Assembly: GCA_038230975.1 (NCBI GenBank)
Contig: JBBRMF010000154.1
Span: forward strand, 1-12,361
DNA length: 12,361 bases
Direction: 5' to 3'
DNA from: JANXVV01 sp038230975
GTDB taxonomy: Bacteria; Planctomycetota; Phycisphaerae; Tepidisphaerales; Tepidisphaeraceae
Positions 5,007-12,229 of this stretch are shown here, one piece after another (within the stretch, counting starts at the first letter, position 1; each line of letters opens with the position of its first letter). Below the pieces are notes generated by a model, which saw only the letters and a program-made list of their open reading frames with translations, was not told where the DNA came from and did no database searches. Position numbers and translations under genes: made by a program.

Positions 5007-6674
5007 ATGAATCCGTATACACTTCCCCAAATCCGTCCGATCCAAAAGCGCTCGAAAATACAGATCCAGCTCATCGCCAACGGCGACCTGCGCCAGACTG
5101 CCAACCAGAAGTGCTGGCCCGAACAAGCGAAGATGGAAGAGACGCTCCGGCAAGTGATTGCCGCCGAGGGCTACGAACTCGTCCGCGCGCATCCCTACAA
5201 AGAATCCGAAGGCCACGGATTTATCGGCTCACAAAAAGAGGGGTTGCAAGTCTTTGCCAATGTCGATCCGAATGCCCCGCTCATTGTCGCCGAAACAGTC
5301 TGGCAATATTCGCATCACATCCTCCCTGGATTGCTCACGCACAAAGGCCCGATTCTCACCGTTGCCAACTGGTCCGGTACTTGGCCCGGTCTGGTAGGCA
5401 TGCTGAATCTCAACGGCTCACTGACCAAAGCCGGCGTCAAATATTCGACGATCTGGAGCGAAGATTTTACGGATGACTTCTTCATCGAATACCTCCGCGC
5501 GTGGCTCACCAAAGGAAAAGCCAAGCACGCCGCCAGCCCTGTGACGAAATGGAAGAATGTCAAAGTCGGTGCCAAGGAGCGCAAGCTCGGTCAGGCATTG
5601 GCCGACCAACTACTCCGCGAAAAAGCGATCATGGGCGTGTTCGATGAAGGCTGCATGGGCATGTTCAACGCCATCATCCCCGATGAATTGCTCAACCCCA
5701 CCGGAGTCTACAAAGAACGCCTCAGCCAATCCGCGTTGTACTACGAAACGACGCAAGTCGACGATGACGAAGCGCACACCGTTCGGCAATGGATGATCGA
5801 GCGCGGCATGAAGTTCCACACCGGCCCGAACGAAGCCGAAGACCTCACCGACTTCCAACTCCTTCAGCAATGTAAAATGTACATCGCCGCCCTTCGCCTC
5901 GCCGATGACTTCGGTTGCAGCACCATCGGCATTCAGTATCAGCAGGGTTTGAAAGACCTGTTGCCCGCTTCGGATCTGGTCGAAGGTATGTTGAACAACG
6001 CCGACCGCCCGCCCGTCCGATCGCGCGACTGTAGCCGCGTACTCTATGAAGGCCAGGCTCTGCCCCACTTCAACGAAGTAGACGAGTGCGCCGGCCTGGA
6101 TGGCCTGATGACCCAGCGCATCCACCGCGCCATGAACCAGCCTACCGAGAACACCTTGCACGATCTCCGCTGGGGCGACATAGACCGCAGCGGGACTACC
6201 AATGACTATGTCTGGGTCTTCCTCATCAGTGGCTCTGCGCCACCCGCCCACTTCATCAACGGCTGGGCCGGCGCCTCCAGCGAACGCCAGCCCCCGATGT
6301 ACTTCCGGCTCGGCGGTGGCACCCTCAAAGGAATCAGCAAAGCCGGGGAAATTATCTGGAGCCGAATCTACCTCGCCGATGGCAAACTCAGAATGGACTT
6401 GGGAAGAGCCGGCGTGATCGAACTCCCCCCTGAAGAAACCGAACGCCGCTGGCAGGCCACTACTCCCCAATGGCCCATCATGCACGCCGTCACCTACGGC
6501 GTCTCCCGCGACGAAATGATGGCCCGCCATAAAGCCAACCACATCCAGGTCGCCTACGCCCTCTCTGCTGCGGACGCCGACCGCGCCCTGTTAGCCAAAG
6601 CCTCCATGGCCCACGCCCTCGGCATTGATGTCTACCTCAGAGGCACCAAAAAGAATGGCAAAACCTGGGAGTAA
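5007..6674 (+). CDS. L-fucose isomerase-family protein
   Basis: A 555-residue cytoplasmic protein of the L-fucose/L-arabinose isomerase fold family, expected to convert an aldose such as L-fucose or D-arabinose to the ketose using a divalent metal. Start: ATG at 5007, with AAGGAG at 4992-4997 nine bases upstream; an in-frame ATG at 4926 has no such site. Landmarks: VAETVWQYSHHILPGLLTHKGP, then FDEGCMGMFNAIIPDELLNP (212-231), HFNEVDECAGLDGLMTQ (354-370), LHDLRWGD (384-391) and KANHIQVAYA (509-518). E357, D386 or D391 and H512 are candidate metal ligands by analogy with E. coli FucI (E337, D361, H528); I could not align them. It is a little shorter than FucI (591). It is divergent from mnmA and ends in its own terminator, so it is monocistronic. 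No fucose kinase or aldolase is nearby, so the true substrate is open. Confidence 0.82.
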   Translation: MNPYTLPQIRPIQKRSKIQIQLIANGDLRQTANQKCWPEQAKMEETLRQVIAAEGYELVRAHPYKESEGHGFIGSQKEGLQVFANVDPNAPLIVAETVWQYSHHILPGLLTHKGPILTVANWSGTWPGLVGMLNLNGSLTKAGVKYSTIWSEDFTDDFFIEYLRAWLTKGKAKHAASPVTKWKNVKVGAKERKLGQALADQLLREKAIMGVFDEGCMGMFNAIIPDELLNPTGVYKERLSQSALYYETTQVDDDEAHTVRQWMIERGMKFHTGPNEAEDLTDFQLLQQCKMYIAALRLADDFGCSTIGIQYQQGLKDLLPASDLVEGMLNNADRPPVRSRDCSRVLYEGQALPHFNEVDECAGLDGLMTQRIHRAMNQPTENTLHDLRWGDIDRSGTTNDYVWVFLISGSAPPAHFINGWAGASSERQPPMYFRLGGGTLKGISKAGEIIWSRIYLADGKLRMDLGRAGVIELPPEETERRWQATTPQWPIMHAVTYGVSRDEMMARHKANHIQVAYALSAADADRALLAKASMAHALGIDVYLRGTKKNGKTWE

Positions 6675-6680
6675 CCGGTG

Positions 6681-6707
6681 GCATGGGCGTCTCGCCCGTG
6701 CATTTTT
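6681..6707 (+). terminator. Rho-independent terminator after the isomerase gene
   Basis: GCATGGGCG (6681-6689) pairs with CGCCCGTGC (6693-6701) over nine pairs including one G-T, with a three-base TCT loop, followed by ATTTTT. It starts seven bases after the TAA stop. The GGGCGTCTCGCCC core also resembles a palindrome scattered in Planctomycetota genomes, so a repeat may have been adopted as the terminator. Confidence 0.75.
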
Positions 6708-6787
6708 AATTCCTTCGTGTGATTTCTTCGGGTTGCGTCTTGGGCCGTCTTTCCCGCATTTTCTTTCCAACTCTCTTCCTCGCCCGT

Positions 6788-6793
6788 TATACT
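6788..6793 (+). promoter_or_regulatory. -10 box placed for a leaderless Uma2 mRNA
   Basis: TATACT (five of six to TATAAT) ends six bases before the Uma2 ATG, so transcription would begin at or next to the start codon. There is no Shine-Dalgarno in the short gap. A weak -35 candidate, TTCCAA, lies at 6765-6770 with a 17-base spacer. The same arrangement recurs at 12218-12223. Confidence 0.45.
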
Positions 6794-6799
6794 TCGATC

Positions 6800-7381
6800 A
6801 TGGCATTACCTGTCCAAAAACGTCGCTACAGCATCGAGGAATACCTTGAACAGGAACTCACCGCCGTCGACCGCCATGAATTCCACGACGGCGAAATCCT
6901 CGCGATGAGTGGTGGCAGTCTGGAGCAGAGCCTGATCGCGACGAACATCTTAGGCGAGATGCGGAATGCCCTCAAAGGCAAACCCTGCCGCGCAGCCGAT
7001 AGCAACCTCCGCGTCCGCATCCCCGAAAAAGGCCGCTACATGTACCCCGACGCCCTGGTCTTCTGCGGCCCGCCCCAGTTCGACCCGCAAGATGATAAAC
7101 GCCACACGATCATCAACCCCAAAGTCATCATCGAAATCCTCTCCCCGTCCACCGAAGCCTACGATCGCGGCGACAAATTCAATCAGTACCGCCAGATTCC
7201 ATCTTTCGAGGAATACATCCTCATCTCCCAGGATCGCCCCAACGTCGAAGGCTACCACCGCCAACCGGATGGTACCTGGCCTTCCGTCACCGTCACCGAT
7301 CTGTCCACCTCCGCCCAAATCCGCAGTCTCGGCATCGAAATCCCGATGACCGAAATCTATGCCGGCATCGAATGGACCTGA
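6800..7381 (+). CDS. Uma2-family PD-(D/E)XK endonuclease-like protein
   Basis: A 193-residue protein of the Uma2 (DUF820) family, a restriction-endonuclease fold found in many paralogues in Cyanobacteria and Planctomycetota; its biological role is poorly known. The family pattern is clear: YSIEEYLEQE, RHEFHDGEILAMSGGS (26-40), a hydrophobic helix with LRVRIPEKGRYMYPDALVFC (70-89), PKVIIEILSPSTEAYDRGDKF (107-127) and YRQIPSFEEYILI (130-142). The likely active-site acids are D84 and E112, with K126 near the usual basic position, so it looks intact. ATG at 6800 begins the family N-terminus; earlier in-frame starts add residues unlike the family. No ribosome site is present. A -10 box six bases upstream suggests a leaderless transcript. 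It lies between terminated and ribosome-site-bearing genes and is probably monocistronic. Confidence 0.9.
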   Translation: MALPVQKRRYSIEEYLEQELTAVDRHEFHDGEILAMSGGSLEQSLIATNILGEMRNALKGKPCRAADSNLRVRIPEKGRYMYPDALVFCGPPQFDPQDDKRHTIINPKVIIEILSPSTEAYDRGDKFNQYRQIPSFEEYILISQDRPNVEGYHRQPDGTWPSVTVTDLSTSAQIRSLGIEIPMTEIYAGIEWT

Positions 7382-7520
7382 CCCCAAAATCTCCATCCCT
7401 TATAACCTTCCCCCAACTTCATAAACCCCACCCCCGCGCATTTCCCAACACTTCCCGGTAAATTATCCTCAGCCGCATTCACGGCTCACGGGCGAATCAC
7501 ACATTCACAGGAGTTACATC

Positions 7521-8678
7521 ATGGCCGTCATGACCGGGTTATCAGGCAACGAAATGTTCTGCCTCCATCTCAAAGGCCTTACCGCCGGCGATCTGGTTAT
7601 CGGCAACTCCGTCTTTTCCATGGGTGTCCTTGGCTCACTCGCAGCGGCCGGCCGGAATCTGCTCGGCGGGGAAGTCTCGCAGATCACGCAGATCATTCAC
7701 GAAGGCCGACTTGAAGCTTTCCAACGGATGGTCAAGGAAGCGGAAGATCGCGGTGGCGCGGGAATCACGGGCGTGACCAACGAGCTGCGTACGTTCCACG
7801 GCAACACTGAGTTTTTATCCGTTGCGTCGACGGTTCATCGCGAAGGGGCCAGCGGTGAAAAGATCGAATTCTCCACCAGCGCCGATGGACAGGAACTTTA
7901 CTGCCAGTTGGATGCCGGATTCACGCCGTTGAAATTTGCCTTTGGCAATGTGGCCTACTCCATCGGTGCGGCCGGCGGCATCATCGGCGCATTCAAATCC
8001 CTCGCGCGCGGCGAGATCAAGGAATTCTCCGATGTCTTCAACCACACCCGCCATCTGGCGCTCGAGCGCATCGTGAACGATGCCGCCGCTGCCGGTGCCA
8101 ATAGCGTGGTCGGCATCGAAACGCGCACCATGCGTTTCTCCGGCGCGCATGAAATGCTCATGCTCGGCACCGCCTCACGCCACCCGGCACTCAACGTCAC
8201 CGACGCACGGCAGATCATCACCAGCGACCTGACTAACGAAGAAATGTGGAACCTCGTCCACATGGGTTTCATGCCTATCAAACTGGTACTCGGCACGGCC
8301 GTCTATTCCCTCGGCATGGTCGGTGGCGTGAAAGCGCTGTTCAAATCCTTCTCGCGCGGTGAAATCTCCGACCTCACCAGCCTGATCTACGACGCCCGCG
8401 AACACGCCATCGGCCTGATCCGCGACGAAGCCAGCGCCATCGGTGCCGATGATGTCGTCGGTATCAAAACCCACGTCCACGAGCACGGTAACCTACTTGA
8501 ATTTATGGCCATCGGCACCGCCGTCAAACGCCTCCCCGGCCTTACGACGCTCACCCCTGCCCTGCCAGCGCAGGCGATCATCCAAGACAAGGAAACCTGG
8601 ATCAACGAAGACACCTCTCGCATCGATCGTCCCTCTAAAGGCAAAGGCGTTGGAGAAATCATCAAGGCGATTTCATGA
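7521..8678 (+). CDS. Protein of three tandem YbjQ/UPF0145 domains
   Basis: A 385-residue protein built of three copies of the YbjQ (UPF0145, 'heavy-metal-binding') domain at about residues 12-105, 125-219 and 241-335. Each copy follows one plan: a strand, a G-N-x-(V/A)-(F/Y)-S-(M/I/L)-G loop, a helix with (G)GE(V/I), a long helix with R or TR, then GA(N/D)-x-VVGI and a final strand ending in (L/M)GTA. Copy 1 has a degraded motif (GGAGITGV), copies 2 and 3 are standard (GANSVVGI, GADDVVGI). Single-domain YbjQ of about 107 residues forms pentameric rings; function is unknown and metal binding is not proven. There is no signal peptide or membrane helix, though two Gly/Ala-rich stretches are hydrophobic. 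A 50-residue tail is charged. AGGAG at 7509-7513 sits seven bases before ATG 7521. The 139 bases upstream hold only a weak AT-rich promoter candidate near 7459-7466 and a short AGCCG/CGGCT hairpin at 7471-7486. Confidence 0.85.
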   Translation: MAVMTGLSGNEMFCLHLKGLTAGDLVIGNSVFSMGVLGSLAAAGRNLLGGEVSQITQIIHEGRLEAFQRMVKEAEDRGGAGITGVTNELRTFHGNTEFLSVASTVHREGASGEKIEFSTSADGQELYCQLDAGFTPLKFAFGNVAYSIGAAGGIIGAFKSLARGEIKEFSDVFNHTRHLALERIVNDAAAAGANSVVGIETRTMRFSGAHEMLMLGTASRHPALNVTDARQIITSDLTNEEMWNLVHMGFMPIKLVLGTAVYSLGMVGGVKALFKSFSRGEISDLTSLIYDAREHAIGLIRDEASAIGADDVVGIKTHVHEHGNLLEFMAIGTAVKRLPGLTTLTPALPAQAIIQDKETWINEDTSRIDRPSKGKGVGEIIKAIS

Positions 8679-8733
8679 CGCCACCGTGGCACGACCATCA
8701 GCTCGATAATGAAACTAACTCAAAACTAAATTA

Positions 8734-8811
8734 GCCACAGATGAACACAGATAAGCACAAATCCGAATCAGGATTTTTTTCTGATCGGAGTGTATCTGTG
8801 TTCATCGGTGG
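8734..8811. repeat. Interspersed inverted repeat of the GATGAACACAGATA type
   Basis: GATGAACACAGATA at 8740-8753 is exactly complementary to 8793-8806, with flanks (GCCACA and GGTGGT) and inner segments (TCCGAATCAG and CTGATCGGA) also largely pairing. CCACAGATGAACACAGAT palindromes are widespread between genes in Planctomycetota and Verrucomicrobiota (recollection). It sits at the junction of two convergent genes. Confidence 0.8.
8759..8780 (+). terminator. Possible terminator after the YbjQ gene
   Basis: AAATCC (8759-8764) and GGATTT (8771-8776) form a six-pair stem with loop GAATCA, followed by TTTT. It lies 80 bases after the stop of the YbjQ gene, inside the larger palindrome. The stem is short and AT-rich, so termination would be modest. 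Confidence 0.4.
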
Positions 8812-8819
8812 TTCACGTG

Positions 8820-8906
8820 TCACGATACGCCCGTGTCCGCGATGATCCACATATTCTGTACAATGGCGAAGATTACCTCCGCCCCGGCTCCGACGATGTA
8901 TAACAC
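8820..8906 (-). pseudogene. Short protein-like frame between repeats, perhaps a remnant
   Basis: A minus-strand frame from GTG 8906 to TGA 8820 reads 28 residues including YIVGAGAEVIFAIVQNM and ending IIADTGVS. The composition is protein-like and hydrophobic. The frame continues upstream into repeat sequence and meets TAA, and no Shine-Dalgarno is present. It may be a gene fragment left between two repeats, a very small membrane peptide, or chance. Confidence 0.25.
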
Positions 8907-8911
8907 TTCTT

Positions 8912-8940
8912 CTTCGTGTTTTCCTTCGCGTCCCTTCGTG
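8912..8940. repeat. CTTCGTG-type short direct repeats
   Basis: CTTCGTG at 8912-8918, CTTCGCG at 8924-8930 and CTTCGTG at 8934-8940 recur at 12 and 10 base spacing. On the minus strand this reads as CACGAAG words, a low-complexity repeat often seen between genes in this phylum (recollection). Confidence 0.5.
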
Positions 8941-8951
8941 GGCGGATTTCT

Positions 8952-10229
8952 TTAAGGATTCCCACCCGGCACCCCTGTCACCGGAGTGATCACCGTTGGT
9001 TTGGCTGTGAACTCGATCTGACACCGCGGCAGCAACAGCATTGCCGCGGCAAAGAACACGATGCCACCAATCGTCAACAGAATCCCCTGCAGATCGGGCT
9101 GGACCGCCGCGAAGAGCGTGATGGCCAACGTCACCGCTGCCGGGAATACCGCACCCAGGATTCCAATCCGCAGGCCCAGGATACTCACGGTTCGCACGCC
9201 AATGACCAGTAGCGTAATCACGGCAGGAATAATGATCGCCCAGCGGATCGACACAAACTGCTGCGCGAAATACATCAGCGGGTACATGCCGGTGAAAGTC
9301 CCGATGAGCAGTAACAACATCCAACGATCGAACCGCTGTGAAGGGAACGCGCGGCCTACCAACCCTAGTAAAATGCCAAACACGACGACGCTTAGCGGCC
9401 CCAGCCAAGTTAATTCACCGAGGCGATCGATCGGCGCGATGCCCAGCACGTCCAGAGCAATCGGCCGGCCGAACATCAATCTTTTGTAGGTCCACTGGTA
9501 TTTCGTTCTCCCCGACTCGCGCGTGAGACTGGTGGGTTGCATGGAAAGCTCCAGCATCCGCACATCTGACCCGTTGGCCGTCAGTGCGAGCGAAAAACTA
9601 TCGAGAATTCGCCCGGCCGGAGGTTGAAGCGTGTAGACCCCTTTACCTACCGCCGAATACGTCAGCTCAACACCAGCAGGTTTTTCTGCGGGCAGTTTAC
9701 CGCGCCAGATCAGCGCTCCTTCTGCGATCCGCACGTCATCGCTCGGTTCTCCGTCAATTTTCACTGACAGTTCCGCCAGCGATATCACCTGCGGCGGGAG
9801 AGGCAACGTCAGCTCGGCCACGCCACGGTTCGAGACTCCGTCTTTGGCCGCGGCCGCGGTGGCCAATAGCTTTGCGGTCAACTTCGCTTCGTAGATCGAT
9901 TCCGGCTCAGAGGTGCCGACGCTCAGTCGCGGCGTCAGATCCACCGTCGCGTCAAAGCTATGCACCTGCGCCTGCAAGAGCCGCGCGGGCTGGGAAATGG
10001 CCGCTGCCGCCGGCGGCGCCGAAGGTTCCTCATTCCCTGCTGAATACCTCCGGCTATCCGCCGCCATCTTCACAGCGATTGCGCTTTTCCGCGCGCGGCT
10101 TAGCGACGGCAACAGAACGCTGATGAGAATTGCCATGACAACGATCACCACCAGCAGTTCGATCAGCGTAAAAGCGTTCCTGCGTCCCGAACGATCTCGG
10201 ACATGACGGCTAACTCCCATATGGCACAT
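8952..10229 (-). CDS. Prepilin-leader protein with five C-terminal membrane helices (CreD-like layout)
   Basis: A 425-residue protein of unusual architecture. Residues 1-19 are a basic leader (RRNA) followed by FTLIELLVVIVVMAILISVL: a type IV prepilin cleavage site between A19 and F20 with the conserved Glu at +5 (E24). Residues 46-265 form an extracytoplasmic beta-rich region with an Ala/Pro linker at 66-82. Residues of about 273-295, 302-323, 329-346, 354-376 and 381-399 are five further membrane helices, which normal pilins lack. The beta-rich domain, then a W-x-x-K-R-L segment and five helices recall inner-membrane CreD; this is a likeness in layout and a few residues, not a proven homology. 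ATG 10229 is used, but ATG 10220 (M4), with GAAAG nine bases upstream, is equally possible. It follows the PQQ-like gene by 29 bases and is probably co-transcribed; AAGAG/CTCTT at 10246-10259 forms a small hairpin in that gap. Confidence 0.82.
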   Translation of the reverse strand: MCHMGVSRHVRDRSGRRNAFTLIELLVVIVVMAILISVLLPSLSRARKSAIAVKMAADSRRYSAGNEEPSAPPAAAAISQPARLLQAQVHSFDATVDLTPRLSVGTSEPESIYEAKLTAKLLATAAAAKDGVSNRGVAELTLPLPPQVISLAELSVKIDGEPSDDVRIAEGALIWRGKLPAEKPAGVELTYSAVGKGVYTLQPPAGRILDSFSLALTANGSDVRMLELSMQPTSLTRESGRTKYQWTYKRLMFGRPIALDVLGIAPIDRLGELTWLGPLSVVVFGILLGLVGRAFPSQRFDRWMLLLLIGTFTGMYPLMYFAQQFVSIRWAIIIPAVITLLVIGVRTVSILGLRIGILGAVFPAAVTLAITLFAAVQPDLQGILLTIGGIVFFAAAMLLLPRCQIEFTAKPTVITPVTGVPGGNP

Positions 10230-10258
10230 CTTTCAAAAATTTGAAAAGAGTTCGCTCT

Positions 10259-11836
10259 TCACGGCAGCTTGTCATCTCGCACCGCATACAGATGCTTCAT
10301 CGTCGCGATGTACAGTGTGCCGTTCGCCACGGTGACGGTTCCGCTGATCGGGTCGTGCAGGTCGATCGTGCTGATCACGTTTAACTCTTTAGCTGCTGCT
10401 AATACGATGAACTGGCCGCGCCGGTTGCCGATGTAGACTTTGCCATCGGCGATCATCGGTGATGCCCAGAAGTCGCCGTGCGTCTTGTAGGTCCAGAAAG
10501 GCTTGCCGGTTTTCGCATCGACGCAGTGGAGCGTCCCGCCACAGTCGGCAACGAAAACCATCCCATCATACACTGCGGGCGTGCAGCAACTTTCGCGGCT
10601 CATGGGGTACGACCAGGCTTCGTCGGATGGGGTAATCTCGCCGGGCTTCGGCACAAACGATTTAAGCCACGACTGCCTTTTGCCCCACCACAGATCACCG
10701 CCGGCAGCCAGGTAGATTTGACCGTCCACAAAGACCGGCATGCCCATGATCACACTGGGGCTCTCCATTCGGTTGCCGGTATAGCGATGAACTTCGGTCT
10801 TCGGGGCCGAAGGATCGGGATCGTACCGGGAGATTCTTTTCAGCTTGGCGAGTTGGCCGGGAGCTTCTTCCTGAGCCAGGCCGGCAAGAGCCTCAAAGAC
10901 ATAACAGACCCCGTTGCCGCCGGCGAAGAAGATCACCCGTTTGCCGTTCACTTCACCGAGCGAAGGAGATGACCAGGTGCAGTGGAAAATATCCGGGCCG
11001 ATCTTCTCGTTATCGCAGGCGACCAGTTTGCCGGTGTGCTTGTTGATCACGACCAGACTTGGCGCATCGGGCGAGCGAATCTTGCGGTGGGTGTTGTCGA
11101 CGCCATTACAAGTGTTGATGTAGAGCAGGTCGCCGTCGATCAGCACGGAGCCCTGAACTTGATCGTGGAGATGGATGCCGGTTTCCTTCACCAGGTCGCA
11201 GAGCCAGATGATATCGGCATCCGTAGGCCCCGGTTCGATCGGCGCGAAGCCGCGCAAGGCCATGTGTTTTGCTTCGTCTTTGTACGGCCCATCGTTGCCG
11301 TTCACCATGCCTTTCATGTCGAGGCAAACGACCTCCCCGCGATTGGTCAAAACGTATGCGCGATCTCTCTCAATCGTCGGTGGCGATGCGAATCCCACTT
11401 TCGGCCAATCCAGATATTGATCGTGCTCTTCCTCGGAAATCTTCGGCAAAACCAATTGCCAATGCAGGTGCCCATCCGCTTCATCAAGACACAGTAAAAC
11501 ATCGCGGTCGCCCGTATGGCGCGGGTCGCGCGGCTTTTCATTGTTCGTCCCGATCAACACCCGCCCACCGGCAACAATGGGCGTCGCAAAGCTCTGCGTG
11601 CCAAGCTCGGCCACCCACTTGATGTTCTTGCCCGTGGCCGGGTCGAAGCGATCCGCAAGCCCTTTCCCAGCGGAAATCATGTTGCGCGTGAGTCTCTGTC
11701 CCCATTGCGGCTGATCGCCGGCGTTCGCGTGTAATGCGTCAACTGCAACCGTCTGAGCACCGCTGTCGAAGCCGACAATCCCGAACCAACCACAAGCCAG
11801 CAGCGGCATCCAGATCCATTGCGATCGTTGTTTCAT
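10259..11836 (-). CDS. Secreted PQQ-like beta-propeller repeat protein
   Basis: A 525-residue extracytoplasmic protein. The start is ATG 11836, because AGGA lies eight bases upstream and the next residues form a signal peptide (MKQRSQWIWMPLLACGWFGIVGF, likely cut after DSGA). An in-frame start at 11881 would bury the signal behind 15 residues. The rest is a series of propeller blades with strand pairs such as SFATPIVAGGRVLIGT, RAYVLTNRGEVVCLDM, GSVLIDGDLLYINT, GMVFVADCGGTLHCVDAKTG and SPMIADGKVYIGNRRGQFIVL. These match the PQQ-like repeats also found in BamB and quinoprotein dehydrogenases. No c-type haem CxxCH motif is present, so a complete dehydrogenase of the haem-bearing kind is excluded; a binding or scaffold role, or a PQQ enzyme, remain open. 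It is the first gene of a two-gene minus-strand unit with the prepilin-leader protein. Confidence 0.88.
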   Translation of the reverse strand: MKQRSQWIWMPLLACGWFGIVGFDSGAQTVAVDALHANAGDQPQWGQRLTRNMISAGKGLADRFDPATGKNIKWVAELGTQSFATPIVAGGRVLIGTNNEKPRDPRHTGDRDVLLCLDEADGHLHWQLVLPKISEEEHDQYLDWPKVGFASPPTIERDRAYVLTNRGEVVCLDMKGMVNGNDGPYKDEAKHMALRGFAPIEPGPTDADIIWLCDLVKETGIHLHDQVQGSVLIDGDLLYINTCNGVDNTHRKIRSPDAPSLVVINKHTGKLVACDNEKIGPDIFHCTWSSPSLGEVNGKRVIFFAGGNGVCYVFEALAGLAQEEAPGQLAKLKRISRYDPDPSAPKTEVHRYTGNRMESPSVIMGMPVFVDGQIYLAAGGDLWWGKRQSWLKSFVPKPGEITPSDEAWSYPMSRESCCTPAVYDGMVFVADCGGTLHCVDAKTGKPFWTYKTHGDFWASPMIADGKVYIGNRRGQFIVLAAAKELNVISTIDLHDPISGTVTVANGTLYIATMKHLYAVRDDKLP

Positions 11837-11980
11837 CGATGATTTCCTGAAAGAGCTGCGTGCCAATTCCACCGACCGCAACCACGTAAGATAAGTGGTA
11901 TCACAAAGAGCAAAAAATGCGAACGGTGACGGCTCCCCCTTGAACCATGGGCGTGACCCAACTTCCGGGCAAGCACAAAA

Positions 11981-12108
11981 TGCAACCCGGAGAAGCGGAG
12001 ATCGCGGAGACAGACGGAGACATACAATTTTTTGAATGTTCTAGACCTGCAAACTCTTCAATTTATCGTCTCCGTCTGTCTCCACGATCTCCGAGCCTCC
12101 GCGTTGCA
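11981..12108. repeat. Inverted repeat with 40-bp arms
   Basis: Arms 11981-12020 and 12069-12108 are complementary at 35 of 40 positions, with a perfect 15-base inner block GGAGACAGACGGAGA (12006-12020) and a 48-base AT-rich loop. GGAGA/CGGAGAC palindromes recur between genes in this phylum (recollection). It fills much of the 393-base gap between the divergent PQQ-like gene and the next plus-strand gene. The rest of the gap holds no gene. Confidence 0.8.
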
Positions 12109-12217
12109 TCTTCGCGGCCCGGTAGCGACAGGCTGCTTACGCCCGGAGGATTGGTTACCCCTTTCCAACTTAACGACCCGCCATTTTTAATTACCATGGC
12201 TTTACGTGAAGAATCGA

Positions 12218-12223
12218 TACAAT
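12218..12223 (+). promoter_or_regulatory. -10 box placed for a leaderless mRNA
   Basis: TACAAT (five of six to TATAAT) ends six bases before the ATG at 12230, exactly the spacing seen before the Uma2 gene. There is no Shine-Dalgarno. No -35 match is found at 16-18 bases upstream. Confidence 0.45.
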
Positions 12224-12229
12224 CCCCTC

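Noticed and set aside
5610..6542. Open minus-strand frame of 310 codons
   Set aside because: It is wholly antisense to the fucose-isomerase gene, which has a ribosome site and family motifs. The antisense product is Gly/Val/Ala/His-rich without recognisable motifs, as expected from the GC-rich opposite strand.
6950..7396. Minus-strand frame opposite the Uma2 gene
   Set aside because: Asp/Gly/Phe-rich composition typical of antisense reading; the plus-strand Uma2 family match is clear.
8731..9408. Minus-strand frame of 225 codons
   Set aside because: It is antisense-frame noise over the end of the prepilin-leader gene and adjoining repeats; its end simply translates the GATGAACACAGATA palindrome.
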